Below are positions 45,388 through 56,316 of a DNA stretch of 64,000 nt, piece by piece. The notes beneath the pieces are model-generated. The model did no database searches and was not told the DNA's origin. It was given only the letters and a program-made list of their open reading frames with translations. Each line of letters starts with the position of its first letter. Position 1 is the stretch's first letter. The stretch lies in assembly GCA_015501585.1 (NCBI GenBank), contig JADNRY010000191.1, positions 60,151-124,150 on the forward strand, given 5' to 3'. The stretch is from Rhodocollybia butyracea (taxonomy: Eukaryota > Basidiomycota > Agaricomycetes > Agaricales > Omphalotaceae). The translations under genes and the position numbers were made by a program.

Positions 45388-46800
45388 TTAAGCCGTCTTT
45401 TTACTCCCAGATTCCTCCTTCTCCATCCGCCGTCGTTTGCCACTACTTGACGTCTGTGCATCATCCTCTCGCGCTGACGACTTTCTTTTTCTCTCTTTTC
45501 CTTTGCCCGTTGCATCCTCTTTCTCTTTCTCCTTCTCCTTCCCTTTCTCCTTCCCCTTTTCCTTGTCTATCCGCATACGCTTGCTGTTACTTCTCAAGGT
45601 CTCTGCATCATCCTCGGTCCCTGACGACTTTCTTTTCTTGGCTTTGTGGTTTTCTTTGTTGGGTCCATTCTCTCTACCCCGTTCTTTCCCTCCCCTTCAT
45701 CCTTCTTCTTTTCCTTCTCCTTTCTCCTTTCTGCCTGCTTCTTCTCCTTTCTCCTTTCCCGCTGCTCTTCCATACGTTCCTCGTCGACTTCTACAGCCTG
45801 GACTTCAGTGCGAGCCTCTTCCTCTTTCCTCTCAGACCCCGCTATGACTTCTCGTGCGTATATCAATTCCAGGTCAACTACGGATTGAGAAACATCGCTA
45901 GCCTCCTCCATGTCATCCTGTGGAGTGTTTTCCAAGGTCAATATTCCAACGTTATATATCGGTTTCTCGTTGAAGGTGGGGAGGTTCCGGTCGGTAGAGC
46001 CATTTAGCGCGTATCTGTCCACGGTGTTTCGGAACTGTATCCATTTCTCGATGTTCTTGCGCTTAAATGTCATAACCCCCTGTTCAAACTCTGTTATGGT
46101 CGAATTACGCCTCGGGTCCCACTCTCAGTGCACCTCAGCAAAAGTGCCTGTCTTCCACTCGTCAAGAGCGCTAGATATCTAGGACGAGAATTATTTGTGC
46201 CCAGGGTACAGATGTGGAGACGGGGGAATGCTCACCAAGTATGCAGCAGATGCGACGAATCTGGGACTATATCCTCCACGCATTGAATTGGTCGGAGCAG
46301 CCTCAAGATGGTAGTTGCGGGCAAGAGCAGCGGTAACCTGGACAAGACCCTCGTCGCCAAACGTATTCCATTCTGGCACCCAGTTTCCGTTAGGTATCTA
46401 AGCATATCTTTAGGTCACCAACTGAAGCATCAGGGCCTCTGAGAAATGGCTGTGCGCGGAGAAGTTGTTGGGATCGTTGCTGAACCTGCTCTACATCGTT
46501 GACACTTGCTAAGCCATACCCAGTGAAAGACACAAAGACTTTAGCTACAGACATGGTTACTCGCCCATTCCTCGCTAAAGCATCGACCACGTTGATCATT
46601 ATGGGACAAACCGCATGCCCACCATTCTCAATAATTTGCTCCAGTCTCTGAATGGCGTAACTGATGCGGACCTGCAAATGGTACTCCCCTTCGTTGAAGT
46701 TCGTACCGATAAGGTACAAATCACGCCCATAAAATAGTTGAGGGAATCGGTAGTAAGTATGCATAGAATTAATGATCCGTTTCGAAAGCAATGAAACCAC
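45388..46800 (-). pseudogene. hypothetical protein gene with a stop and a frameshift
   Basis: The first exon (from 46800) reads YRFPQLFYGRDLYLIGTNFN, EYHLQVRISYAIQRLEQIIE and SVAKVFVSFTGYGLASVNDV. A second exon reads WVPEWNTFGDEGLVQVTAAL and MRGGYSPRFVASAAYLV. A third (ISSALDEWKTGTFAEVH, in-frame TGA, EWDPRRNSTITEFEQGV) leads into KRKNIEKWIQFRNTVDRYAL. The C-terminus is very rich in lysine and glutamate, with two related blocks (KKRKSSGTEDDAETLRSNSK and KRKSSAREDDAQTSSSGKRR). A one-base shift separates the two halves near 45660. With the stop near 46130 it is probably non-functional. Function unknown; the basic tail suggests a nuclear protein. Confidence 0.5.
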
Positions 46801-46926
46801 CGACGTTGATATTTTTGCTAATTCAGGTCATTCCCGCTGAGCACTTTCAAATGTCCAGCCTGACAAAGTCACAGATATATAATTATCTATAACCATTGAA
46901 TGATATCAAGAGTCAAGATATCCCAT

Positions 46927-48240
46927 TCAAGAATTTAATGGCTTCTTCTCTTCAGCTTTCCGAGCCCTTCTTCGCCTCCTGTTTTCAGTGTTTCGAGCTC
47001 GCTTGTTTTTCCGCATCTCTTCCCGGTGATGTTCTGGGTCGGGCTCGAAAAGCCATTCGATGGCAAGAAAGTATGTGTTACGCCTGCACAGAGGGACTAT
47101 GAGAACATCAACACAATAACACATTAAATGACCCAAAGTTACTCACAGCTCAATTTCCCAGTTTCCAAAGCGGCCTTTAAAAGTTGGGGTACACAACCCT
47201 TGCAGTACGCTACACTTCTGCATCCACAGGTCATCAGTGCTTTGCCCGATGCAGCGTAACAGATCTACAGACTTGGTCAGTACTTGGATCAGTTATTGAG
47301 ATCGTACTTGCCGCGCAATCTTGCTTGTAGATCCAATCATCCCCATGCTGCGATTTGTCAAACCAGTCCATCTAAAAGAACTCGAAACAAAGCTACCTCT
47401 TTCTTGTCCTTTTTGAGATGTTTGTAGAACTCTACGCCATTGACACCGCCCATCTCAAGAGCCTTGCATGCGACCTGATAGTTGAGTTGCGTGTCATACA
47501 AATTGTACCCCAGACGGTCGGGTGGTAACCAGAGCATCCACGGCTCAACGGCAGAGTCGTCAATAACCAAGGAAGTCGAAGCCACTGGGAAAGAGGTCAA
47601 TATTGATTCTGGAATGGGGTCTATTCTGGGCCTTTTGCTTTTCCCTCTTGGGTTACGATGCTTTTTTGTGTGGGAGTTAGTCACCTGAGAAGGGGAGGTC
47701 TGGTAAAACCTACTTTATATGCTTTTGACTTCGCGACTGTAAAGTTGATGTTGGGATCGGTGGTGTGAATGATATGCGGCACGTACTTTGAATATCTGCC
47801 CACTCTTTCTTGGCTTTGATGCACTCGCTTGCTTCATGTAAATAATATATGTCGTCCGTATCGGCGTTGAGCCAGAAATGAGTGATAGCACCAGAGGTTC
47901 TTAGGGATTCAGTCGGGGGTTCCGGTCTAGCATGGGCCGTGAGTCTATCAGTCAAAGCTGTAGGGGATCACTTGCGTATTAGCATCTATTCCTTCCCAGC
48001 CTTTCCACTGGATATATATCATGAGATGGCACGAGTTAGTATCTCAAGTTTTTAACCTACATGAACCAGATACTTCTATGCTTTCGTGAGCAAAATTCTT
48101 GTTTGAATTCACCTACTCACCCACTGATTGGCATCATCAGTCCTAGTTGCCTCTAATATGCATCCTTAAAAGAGCGTCAGAAGACTGCTCGTCAATAACG
48201 AGCTCAGGACTGGACTCACCGATTTCGTAGTATTTCATAA
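46927..48240 (-). CDS. hypothetical multi-exon protein with a chromodomain-like N-terminus
   Basis: Exons from ATG 48240 read MKYYEIG, then CILEATRTDDANQW, then QWKGWEGIDANTQVIP. The order Y-E-I-x-x-I-L-E..W-K-G-W..D-x-x-x-x-x-x-P resembles a chromodomain, which reads methylated histone tails. Following exons read LTDRLTAHARPEPPTESLRT, THFWLNADTDDIYYLHEASE, EPWMLWLPPDRLGYNLYDTQ, MDWFDKSQHGDDWIYKQDCA, DLLRCIGQSTDDLWMQKCSV, FLAIEWLFEPDPEHHREEMR and a basic end to 46927. One junction (around 47960) does not keep frame as I read it, and one intron candidate (47372-47396) is only 25 bases. The chromodomain reading is tentative. Confidence 0.45.
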
Positions 48241-48282
48241 GTCAACGTGTGAAAGAATTAAGCGCTTGCCTCTTTCTTTTCT

Positions 48283-48530
48283 AACCACAACTGCGGCATC
48301 GTGAACCATGTGCGGGTGGTTGTGCACCCGTCTGGGATGTACGAGCTGTGAACGCTGGAGCCAGAAGCTGTTTTGAAGACCGAACGACGATTTTGGCGCG
48401 TAAACCATGTGCGGGTGGTTGTGCACCCGTCTGGGATGTACGGGCTGTGAACTGTTGAAAGCTGGAGCCAGGAGCTGCTTTGAAGCCCGAACGACAACTG
48501 TGGCATCGTGAACCATGTGCATGTGAACGC
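48283..48530. repeat. tandem repeat, unit about 98-109 bases
   Basis: The word AACCATGTGC recurs at 48304, 48413 and 48511, each followed or preceded by GAACGACNA and GGCATCGTG-type words. The first two units share TGCGGGTGGTTGTGCACCCG and TCTGGGATGTACG. The third is shortened. Confidence 0.8.
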
Positions 48531-48559
48531 TAGAAGTGCTGCTTTGAGTACTGAAGTAC

Positions 48560-49435
48560 TGAAAAGTGAGTACATTATCTTCGGTTACATCTTTGTTACT
48601 AACGCCAGTTTGGACTAGTACGAATACCATCAAGAAGCACAAGTTTAAAGCAGCCTCGAAGAAGACTTTAAAGGTTCGATGAATGTTGGATTACCGGACT
48701 GTTGTACCTGTGAGTGTCCTATCCATGAATCTTGTCCATCATATATCGTACCTTGCTTCGTTTGTTCCTCCTCCCACAACTCATCATTTTACCCAGGTTT
48801 ATTCTCTCATTCCATCTACCAATCATTATCCATATATATCTGGACCCTGTTCCCATTCGTTTCACTTCAAATCGCAAAAACATGGCTACAGCACCTGCTT
48901 CCCGTCATCCCGTGTTACACTGCGTTCCTTCGTTACCCCAATCCACCCCGCTGTTTCACTTGCTTCATTCACCTCCACCTCCGGCCCTTTCTTTTCCCTT
49001 CTCATTCCTCACCTCGAATCTCAGCGTTCATGATATCGTTCGCGATATGCGAGTTGGCGACCCAGCCTTACGAATAAGCCACCCAGGTGATCCGAGCGCC
49101 GCTGCACCGAAGTTCTTTGTCGGCGATACCAAGGCGTGGTCCTCAGTTACTTTTCTCAACCATACCCGGCTAGCACCCGCCGGCCAAGAGTCATGTCCAT
49201 ACCAACTCAAGGGCGGGGATCTGCTGCAGATGGGCGTGGATTATCAGGGTGTGAGCGTGGAAGAATGTCAAAATACGTGTATAGCTAGGTCGCGCGTGGC
49301 AGAGTGGAGGGACCAAGTTCAAGTTAGCGCATTACTATCGCGCACATCTTCTGTTACTGACATGGGTTTTGACTAGTACGGATGCCATTAAGAACCTCAA
49401 GTCGCTTGCCCGCGCGGTCTCTCCTTAATCTAATA
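48560..49435 (+). pseudogene. FHA-domain gene fragments, tandem copies
   Basis: From about 48880 the frame reads DMRVGDPALRIS and then KFFVGDTKAWSSVTFLNHTR, LAPAGQESCPYQLKGGDLLQ and MGVDYQGV. This is the second half of an FHA fold, in which the SxGTxLN and L-x-x-GD-x-L-x-x-G motifs follow the phosphothreonine-binding SRxH. The SRxH segment is deleted here; compare the copy at 62.3 kb. A following exon (TDAIKNLKSLARAVSP, after an acceptor TTTTGACTAG at 49375) has a counterpart at 48611 (NTIKKHK). The 48.56-49.33 kb stretch is thus a ~765-base tandem duplicate of the start of 49.33-49.69 kb. No intact FHA protein is encoded. Confidence 0.65.
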
Positions 49436-49789
49436 CCAACGCTGATGGTAAACTTAAGCAGCTTCGAAGAAGAAGGGTACGATGAGCGTAGGGCTACCTG
49501 ACTACGGTATATGTAAATGTTTTATCTCGTTCCATCTTCCGTGAATCTCGTCTGTCGTTTTTATAACTGTCCTTACCTCAACTCGATTATTTGGCCCAGG
49601 TTTATTTCCCCTTTCCATTCGTCAATCCTTATTCATATCTGGATCTTGTTTCAATTCGTTTCACTTCAAATGGGGTTACTCGGAAACAACCCATTATCGG
49701 TACGTTCTTCCATCCTTCCTATGCCTAGCCTCAAACTCACGTCATACACTCCCCTCCCAGGAGCTTCACCTCCCCCTATACAGTAGACC

Positions 49790-51780
49790 TCGAAGGTGCC
49801 GGTGTATACATGGCACTCGAGCTAGACGACGAGGAATCTGAGTCCGATGCTATCATCGAAGACGGCACTGGCTCAGTCACAGACCGAGACCCTCTCCCCA
49901 TTACATTCGCTGTAAACCGGGAAACGGAAAACGAGGCAGAGGCTCGTGGGCCTGGTGGCGCAGAAGGCAACGATTCGTCATCCAACTCATCCTCATACTG
50001 GCCTGTTACGTGCTACTATTCTCGCTATTGGCGCTTGGAAAATGACGTGAAAGATACTTCGCTGTGTTAAGGAGGGGAATGTATTCGTGGAAGCGTATTT
50101 GGAGTATAAGGGTCATACGGGGAACACCGGGCTCAAAGCAGCCTAAGCATATCATGCAGAGTGGAACGCTCTGAGCTGTGGATGCTACCCGTTTCAGACT
50201 TGTATTGATCTTACGCTGCCGCTCCACCAAACCCTCAAACCCACCCATCTAACCGAATGGCTCGCAAAAACACTCTGGATAGTCCTTTCTCTGTATATTC
50301 CTCTGGTCGTGCTTCTCACCGTAGGGTTAGGATCCGTCCCTATTCTCCTGTGCGGCCCCGTCTGTCCTCCACTTGCGCTCCCTTGAACGTCCGTCTTCCA
50401 TGACACCCCTCTCACACTGGATTCACGGGTGTAGTATCACCCCGCCGATAATTCTGTGTCGGGTTGTCGGAACACGGTATTAGGCATGGAAATGATGGGG
50501 TTGATTCGAGGCGGTCTTACTCTCCTCTTTACAGTGTTCACATGCAAATACGCCCACCACGACAAAATACGTCTACTTCCTCTTCGAAGCCTGGCGATCG
50601 TTACTACCCCTACCTGCTCCAGAGACTCTGCCTTCTTCACCCGACTCCGCTTACTTTTCTCTGCTTAACTGCACCAGTAAGCACCAGATATTGGGTGGCG
50701 ACCTGAATAATGACAACAACACCTTTGATCAGGACGTACACATAACGGGTTTAGATAGAGATAACATTTTTGGCGAGCTTCCGTTGGTGGTAGATGCTGG
50801 AAAAGGAGGCGATAGAGACGTATGCGCCAGAAGGAGAGTGATGGAAACCAAGGCAGATTCGGGAATTATATGGAAAACTACCACACAGGATGTTACGGAG
50901 AAGATTTGGCAAGCGCTCGACGTGGGGCGCAGAGGAGGAATGACGACGCTGGGTAACTCGTACGTCCAACCCGACGTGAAATGTTTGTATTTTTTTATTA
51001 AATTAATTTTCCAGATTCTGCATCCAGCAACATTACGACTACTTGAATGCTCGAGAGAGTAGCTTCAAGCTCGTCCCAAAATACATGATCCTTGTCCCGA
51101 ATACTCGATGCTACGGGGCAGAGACCAACACTGGCATTAATCTTGGAGACGATTACTCCGAAGGCACGGCGGCGTGGCCAGTGAAAGGCAAGAAGTTTTG
51201 CCGTCAGCGAAGGTATCCGAAAGTTAAAAAGTTATCTATTCTGTTTAATTGAGCTGATTTTTGCTTTATAGAGTCTCGCCAACAGAGCAACCGTAGACGG
51301 TGATTGTCTATAAAGAAAGCGACTCTTATCAGGATGCATTACGGACATTTTATACCACTTGTGGCCATACCCAGGCGCAGCCGAACTTTTTTCTTGTTGC
51401 ATATTGATTGTTTGCCCTGTTTACCTACCAGGTAAATAATCTAATCCTAACATTTACTGCCATTGCCGTCTCAAAGCATACCCCTTTTCTTCTTGCATAC
51501 CCGTACCACGCCAGGTTTTCTGCTCCTATAATCGGAACTTGTTGGAAACGGGAAGATGCGGAATTGAAGAGTCCGAACGGGAAGGAGAATATCCTGCAAT
51601 CACCGACTTTTCCAGCTTTCGTCTTCGCGTCGCGCTGTCCCTGGTTCCGCATGACCCGAGGGGTATTAATCAATCATTGTCATCCTGGCCATCGTCATTA
51701 TCGCCGCTGTAATTGCGGTGCGGTCGATGTACACGACATAATATCACTAGTGCTAATACTAGGTAATGGAGGAAAACCAT
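49790..51780 (+). pseudogene. long decayed copy of the multi-copy membrane-like gene
   Basis: The 5' part reads LELDDEESESDAIIEDGTGS and then DRDPLPITFAVNRETENEA. Later blocks match the minus-strand copy at 10.4-11.5 kb: LAIGAWK, EGNVFVEAYLEYKG, AYHAEWNALSCGCYP. A hydrophobic stretch follows (WIVLSLYIPLVVLLTVGLGS). From 50640 on, the DNA matches 25390-26240, and 51530-51660 matches 29.7 kb. Stops and shifts occur throughout. Together the copies suggest one family of multi-pass membrane proteins of unknown role. Confidence 0.45.
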
Positions 51781-52192
51781 AAAAACCTCCTCTGCGACCA
51801 CCACATTACCCAAACAAGCCGCTACCATGTGGGATTATCGACGAGGAAGGCAAGATTCCGGCTCGTTATAGGCCTACCGGATATCCTATATGGATGCTAC
51901 ACACAAATATAGAACTAGCTAGATTAAGGATAATAGCTGAATAGCGCTCTGATATAAGTTACAAGAAATACACTATAGACACAAGAAACGACGGCGAGTA
52001 GACGGAATCAATTGGATCAAGTCATATCCAGAAAAGTAAGGGATAGATAGATGCATTCTCCTCCTCAAATGGAGATTCTTTTTCTGGTGGAGACGCCGGC
52101 CATTAAGAGCACTCAAAAGCTGGTGGCACCACCACTACCTGCATCCTTCCCCTCCTATTTCTCTGCCTGCCAGTAGCGATGGCCATGAGCGG
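51781..52192. other. no gene recognised
   Basis: No coding exon or repeat was supported. Confidence 0.5.
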
Positions 52193-53679
52193 TTAGCGGC
52201 GACCGAGAACAGTCTGCGGGATAGCAAAGTCGCGGGTGACACTAGTGAGGTACGCATCTCTGACGCGATCAGCCTCAGTGAGAGAGGCCGAACGATTGAA
52301 AAAGGAGTGAAGAACGCGCATTGTTGCCTTTTTTGACTTGTCGACCGTCGACTTACTACCCCCCGCAATGGACAAGAGGAGCCTCTTAGCTTTGGTACGA
52401 GAAGGCGGCGTGGGACTGGTCGGATCGTGGTCCTCAGCAGTCGAGTGCTGAGACGGCTCTGGGGAGCCAGTGGTGCGTCGGTGACCTTGTAACTGGGTCT
52501 GATGATTGGATTTGTAACCTTGGTAGGCTTGCTGTAATTCGTGAAAGGCTTCGGCAAAGCGTCTAAACGCAAGAGCGCGTTTTAGAAGTTCGCCGGGAGG
52601 GTCCACGTTTGGAGTAACTCCTTTCGCGAGACCTAGGAGGGCTAACAGTGTCCACTGTTCGATCTGGGCGAAATGCTCCATTCTCCGGGAGCGAAATATT
52701 GGCTGAATTTCCCGAGGATGTTCCCAGTCTTCCAGAGCCCTCAGGGTATTCACACAAATAGCAAATGGTGTGACATGCGATTCAAACTCGGGGAAAGTAG
52801 TGTAAGGACGGTTAAAGACTTGATGAGTCTGTTGTCTATAGACGAAGATGGGAAGCTGCAAATCAAAGTGGGGCGAGGAAAGAAGTTGATATCTATATTT
52901 GGTGCCATCTTGCTGAACACAAAACGTCAGGGATGAAGGCATCATGGGAGAAAAACGTACAAGTGCTTCAAACCCGCGTAGCTCTCCTTTCCGAAGTTTA
53001 CTCCATGGTCGATAACCTGGGTTTTGCACCCACTCGGCAAAATAGGATTCAAGATATTTCGTGACCAGATCGATTACGTCTGTTGTGGGAAGGAAGAACA
53101 AGTGACACCAGTCTAAGCTTCGGTGAATGGTAATGAAAACTGCAAGATAGTGAGCTAAGCAGCGCAGAAAGGAGATCATACGTACGGGGCATGAGAAAGA
53201 GGCGGCTGTGAAGGCATAGAGCGTTATATTGCATTCCGAGACAGAACTCAACCGTTTCGAGCTGATAGTAGTTTAGTGCCCAGCGTTCAAACGTTCAAAT
53301 TCAAAGCCAGAGAGTAAGACAAACTCACTATATCATTTCTTTTGAATGCGCATTGCGGCACCAAGATGTGGGCAAATTCGTTTAGTCTGGCAGAAAACGG
53401 GGAAAGTGTGGTATGGCAGTAATACATGTTGACTGAGACAAGCCAAGTTGCGAGCCACCGTTTTGCTGTGGCAAAAGTTACACCCTTTCGCCTCTCTGGA
53501 GTGGAGTTGTAGGAAAAGAGGGATTGGCTGTCGTCCTGGCCATCGTCGCAGGAGTCCTCGAGTTGTCGGGGGAAATCGTCGTCGGGATGCAGAAATTCAG
53601 GCTGATGTGCAAAGGTAGACGGATCCGATGGACCTGCCGATATGCTAAGCGCGTTCATAGCTTGGGTCAACTGTGCCAT
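52193..53679 (-). CDS. conserved basidiomycete hypothetical protein, three exons, intact
   Basis: Exons 53679-53329, 53261-53186 and 53139-52193 join in frame, from MAQLTQAMNALSISAGPSDP through LETVEFCLGMQYNALCLHSR to the stop at 52193 (about 457 residues). The central part is helical, with VQNPGYRPWSKLRKGELRGF, FPEFESHVTPFAICVNTLRA and LLALLGLAKGVTPNVDPPGE. The C-terminus is polar (SPTPPSRTKAKRLLLSIAGG). I recall comparable proteins from Agaricomycetes with no assigned domain. The splice sites are canonical (GTGAGT..CAG, GTACGT..GCAG) and no frame break was seen. It is one of the few complete genes in the window. Confidence 0.7.
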
Positions 53680-54716
53680 GGTGGTTGGAAAAGAGAGCTT
53701 TGTTTATCACGTGCTTATGTCACAGCGTGTTTTGCCGCCGGCTCAAAAGCTGTCTGTTTTTTTTTACATGGAATCCAGTATCAAATCGACAATCTCCAGG
53801 CAGGGTTACCTGCCTGCTCGGGGCCCCTTACTCACCGTAACTCGTTCTGCCTGCTTCACTTTAGGCACGTGCCGCACAACGCGGCGTGAGTACCGTTCTA
53901 TCCTCCCTACCCTCGTTTACACTAAAACCTTGTTCATTGTATGATATGGCTACGCTTAATCCCATGGGTGTATCCTTGTCTGAATTTGTTCTGCGTTTTT
54001 GAGCGGCGGAGGAAGCCATTTCTTTTCGAAATACTAAATATCTTTCGCAAGGCAGGGTTCGAAATTCAAATTGCAAAGGGCGAGGGGTGCAGTACACTAG
54101 CTTCCTCCAGAAACTTTGGTGTAAAATAAGGCCTTGGGTTCTGGCTTGGATCCCCTCATGAGTACTTACTGTAAGCTATCTGCGTCTATCAAGTTTGAAG
54201 CGTCTGCCTTGCCACTCGAATGACTGTGCAGTATGGGTGGTTTTGTTGGGCAAAAACGTGTAACAGAGGCAATAAAAAATGTTTCGATTTTGGAACCTTT
54301 TATAGCCAATGTTAGCCAACGTTCCCCCTTGCAAATTAATAGCAAAGTATACATTCAATTTATAGAGAGTACTTACAACATTTTTCATTTCGTATCCATG
54401 ATTACCAAATTACAGACATTGGCTAATGGAAGTGTAGGGGACTCAGATTCCTTTCGTGCATAACCCCTGCGTCTACCATGTGGCTCTGGAAAGGTATAGT
54501 CATTTCGGTCCCGCGGAGTCACCTGTTGCTCAACTAGTCGAGCTGAATTGCGGTGATCTTGATTATCAGCAAGAATTCGAGAATATGCTCTGCGCAACAC
54601 CGGCTACAAAACAGACAGAGTAAACATAGGTCCTAATATAACTGGAACAAACACACCTGCCCATCCTTGACAGAATCAGTCTGGCCCAGTGGTTGAAAGT
54701 TTAGGGGGAGACGAAG
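53680..54716. other. no confident gene; second copy of a dispersed repeat at 54240-54445
   Basis: A minus-strand coding-like piece at 54600-54440 (VLRRAYSRILADNQDHRNSA) has no clear partners. The stretch 54240-54445 repeats the sequence at 16225-16435. Confidence 0.4.
54240..54445 (+). repeat. dispersed repeat, copy 2
   Basis: It matches 16225-16435 in the same orientation through GGAACCTTTTATAGCC, TAGCAAAGTATACATTCA and TTTCGTATCCATGATTA. Sequence on either side is unrelated to the flanks of copy 1. Confidence 0.65.
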
Positions 54717-55609
54717 CTAACAAGGCTGTAAGTCAAATCCGTGTGCACTCGCAGCCAAATGCAGCGCATGCAAAAAATATTCATTAAACTTGCGCCAAGG
54801 AATTCTTCCTTCACCTCCTCCTTCCCTTTCCACAAGAATTGGTTGGTTAACATAGATAAGTCGTGGAAGGAGGCCACTTGGGAGTTGTTTCTCGCTGAGA
54901 ATATCCTGTAATACTTCTGAGTCATTGCTATTTTTACGCTGTCGCTTCCCAGGACGTTGTGGGGTGCTGGTATAACTTCTTTCTTCCATGTCGCACACCT
55001 TCTTCTCATTCTCCCTGTTAAAAAGAAGCAGCGAGAAGAAGTTGCCGACGTGAAGCATGACATAATGTTCATCCATGTCAAAGTTGGCAAATGCATGCTG
55101 TGCCTGCTCGCGAAGTTGAGTAACAGTGGCCTCAAAGGCCAAGGATGCATCCATTGGTGCATACTCAGCCTTCCAATCACTAATGTTACTGTGTCTGAAA
55201 AGCAAGGATTTGCCCTCGACAGAAAGTGCAGAGGTGAGCTTCTTGGTGACTGGGTCAAAAAACAATCGCTGCGCAATCGGTTTGTCGCAGTGAAGTGGTT
55301 CCAAAAAAGTAGGTAGCTTGATTATAGGCTTCAAGCATGGTCTTTGAGTTGTCCGGTCGAATTGCCGCCACAGCCAGATCAGAAATGTACCGACTGGTAA
55401 AGGCATAGATTCTGGATTCTACATCGGGCTCTTCCATGGCTGCAACGAGAATGTTTTCAAGACGCTCGAAGGCCATTTCCTCGGTATACACAATCACCTA
55501 GTGGAAAGCGATTAAAATTTCAAACGGACTTGAGCTGGGCTATATCCATGCTCAAAATGCTTACCGTGGGGTCTGCTATTGCTAGCTGAATATATTCAGG
55601 AAGATTCAT
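54717..55609 (-). pseudogene. conserved basidiomycete hypothetical protein, one frameshift in a T run
   Basis: The first exon (55609-55565, MNLPEYIQLAIADPT) joins the second at 55497 (VIVYTEEMAFERLENILVAA, then EEPDVESRIYAFTSRYISDL). At a run of six T residues near 55302-55307 (RC) the frame changes. It continues as LEPLHCDKPIAQRLFFDPVT, SNISDWKAEYAPMDASLAFE, FDMDEHYVMLHVGNFFSLLL and IPWRKFNEYFLHALHLAASA to a stop at 54717. Both sides read as one protein, so a single-base indel is likely. No domain is known to me. The gene is divergent from the one at 55726 across only 116 bases. Confidence 0.55.
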
Positions 55610-55725
55610 ATTATAGCTTGCCAAGGCTTGCAATGTCAAAGTTTGCAGAAACGTTAATCGATCGATCGATCAAAGCTTTCGGCCCGCATGTATAAAATAA
55701 GCGCCTACTGTCTCTCTCAACAATC
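55610..55725. promoter_or_regulatory. short shared upstream region of a divergent gene pair
   Basis: It separates start codons at 55609 (minus) and 55726 (plus). It contains GTATAAAATAAG at about 55690, a TATA-like word for the plus gene, and the palindromic run ATCGATCGATCGAT at about 55658-55671. A bidirectional promoter is inferred from spacing only. Confidence 0.4.
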
Positions 55726-56316
55726 ATGGCCGCTAACGCCAGCCCATCTACAGAGTTTTTGGAAGAGCTCTATGCTAGTTATCCTCGCCCTAGAGACCGT
55801 CAACCATCTCCATATGCTGTAAAAGTGAGTCTGTCCAACAGATACTGCAAATGCTTATACCTTCATTCACAGGTACAAAAAGCGAACGAATGTCTACCTA
55901 CCACCAAGGAGCTTCCTCCTGAATTTCAACTTGACAAGGACCCTCTCCGTCGTACCTTCACCAAACCAAAGAGACTATTCTATGGGTTTGGTTTAGATTA
56001 CGCGGACTGCATTCAATACCACAAGGAACAACAGCTACCGCGTCCTCCTTCTGCAAAGCGACCCTTTTCGTTGACAGAGATAATTCACCATGTTGCGGAC
56101 AGGCTCCGGGTGCTCTCTGATTTTCATGAGCTAGACATATTTGCACCCTATGCGACAGAGTATGATCTGATGCTCTACCTGTATGACAGCTACACCTTCA
56201 AATTCCGAGAGCTAACAGACAAGGACGAAGAGGAGGTTATTCGAATTCTCAAGGAGGAGTTGCCCTATTTGAAGGGTCAAACACCGAGGTGGTTTTTACC
56301 CATTGTGCAATTATGA
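55726..56316 (+). CDS. hypothetical protein, YGF/PRW family
   Basis: The gene starts at 55726 (MAANASPSTEFLEELYASYP) and stops at 56316. A predicted intron at 55825-55872 (GTGAGT..CACAG) is 48 bases, a multiple of three without stops, so retention would simply add 16 residues. After it come VQKANECLPTTKELPPEFQL, RLFYGFGLDYADCIQYHKEQ, FSLTEIIHHVADRLRVLSDF and YLKGQTPRWFLPIVQL. The layout resembles the gene at 19552-20175, which has the same YGF and TPRW/GPRW-type positions. No catalytic motif was seen. It appears intact. Confidence 0.6.
   Translation: MAANASPSTEFLEELYASYPRPRDRQPSPYAVKVSLSNRYCKCLYLHSQVQKANECLPTTKELPPEFQLDKDPLRRTFTKPKRLFYGFGLDYADCIQYHKEQQLPRPPSAKRPFSLTEIIHHVADRLRVLSDFHELDIFAPYATEYDLMLYLYDSYTFKFRELTDKDEEEVIRILKEELPYLKGQTPRWFLPIVQL

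Noticed and set aside
45437..46007. Leucine/serine/phenylalanine-rich plus-strand frames
   Set aside because: They are the complement of the lysine/glutamate-rich minus-strand gene.
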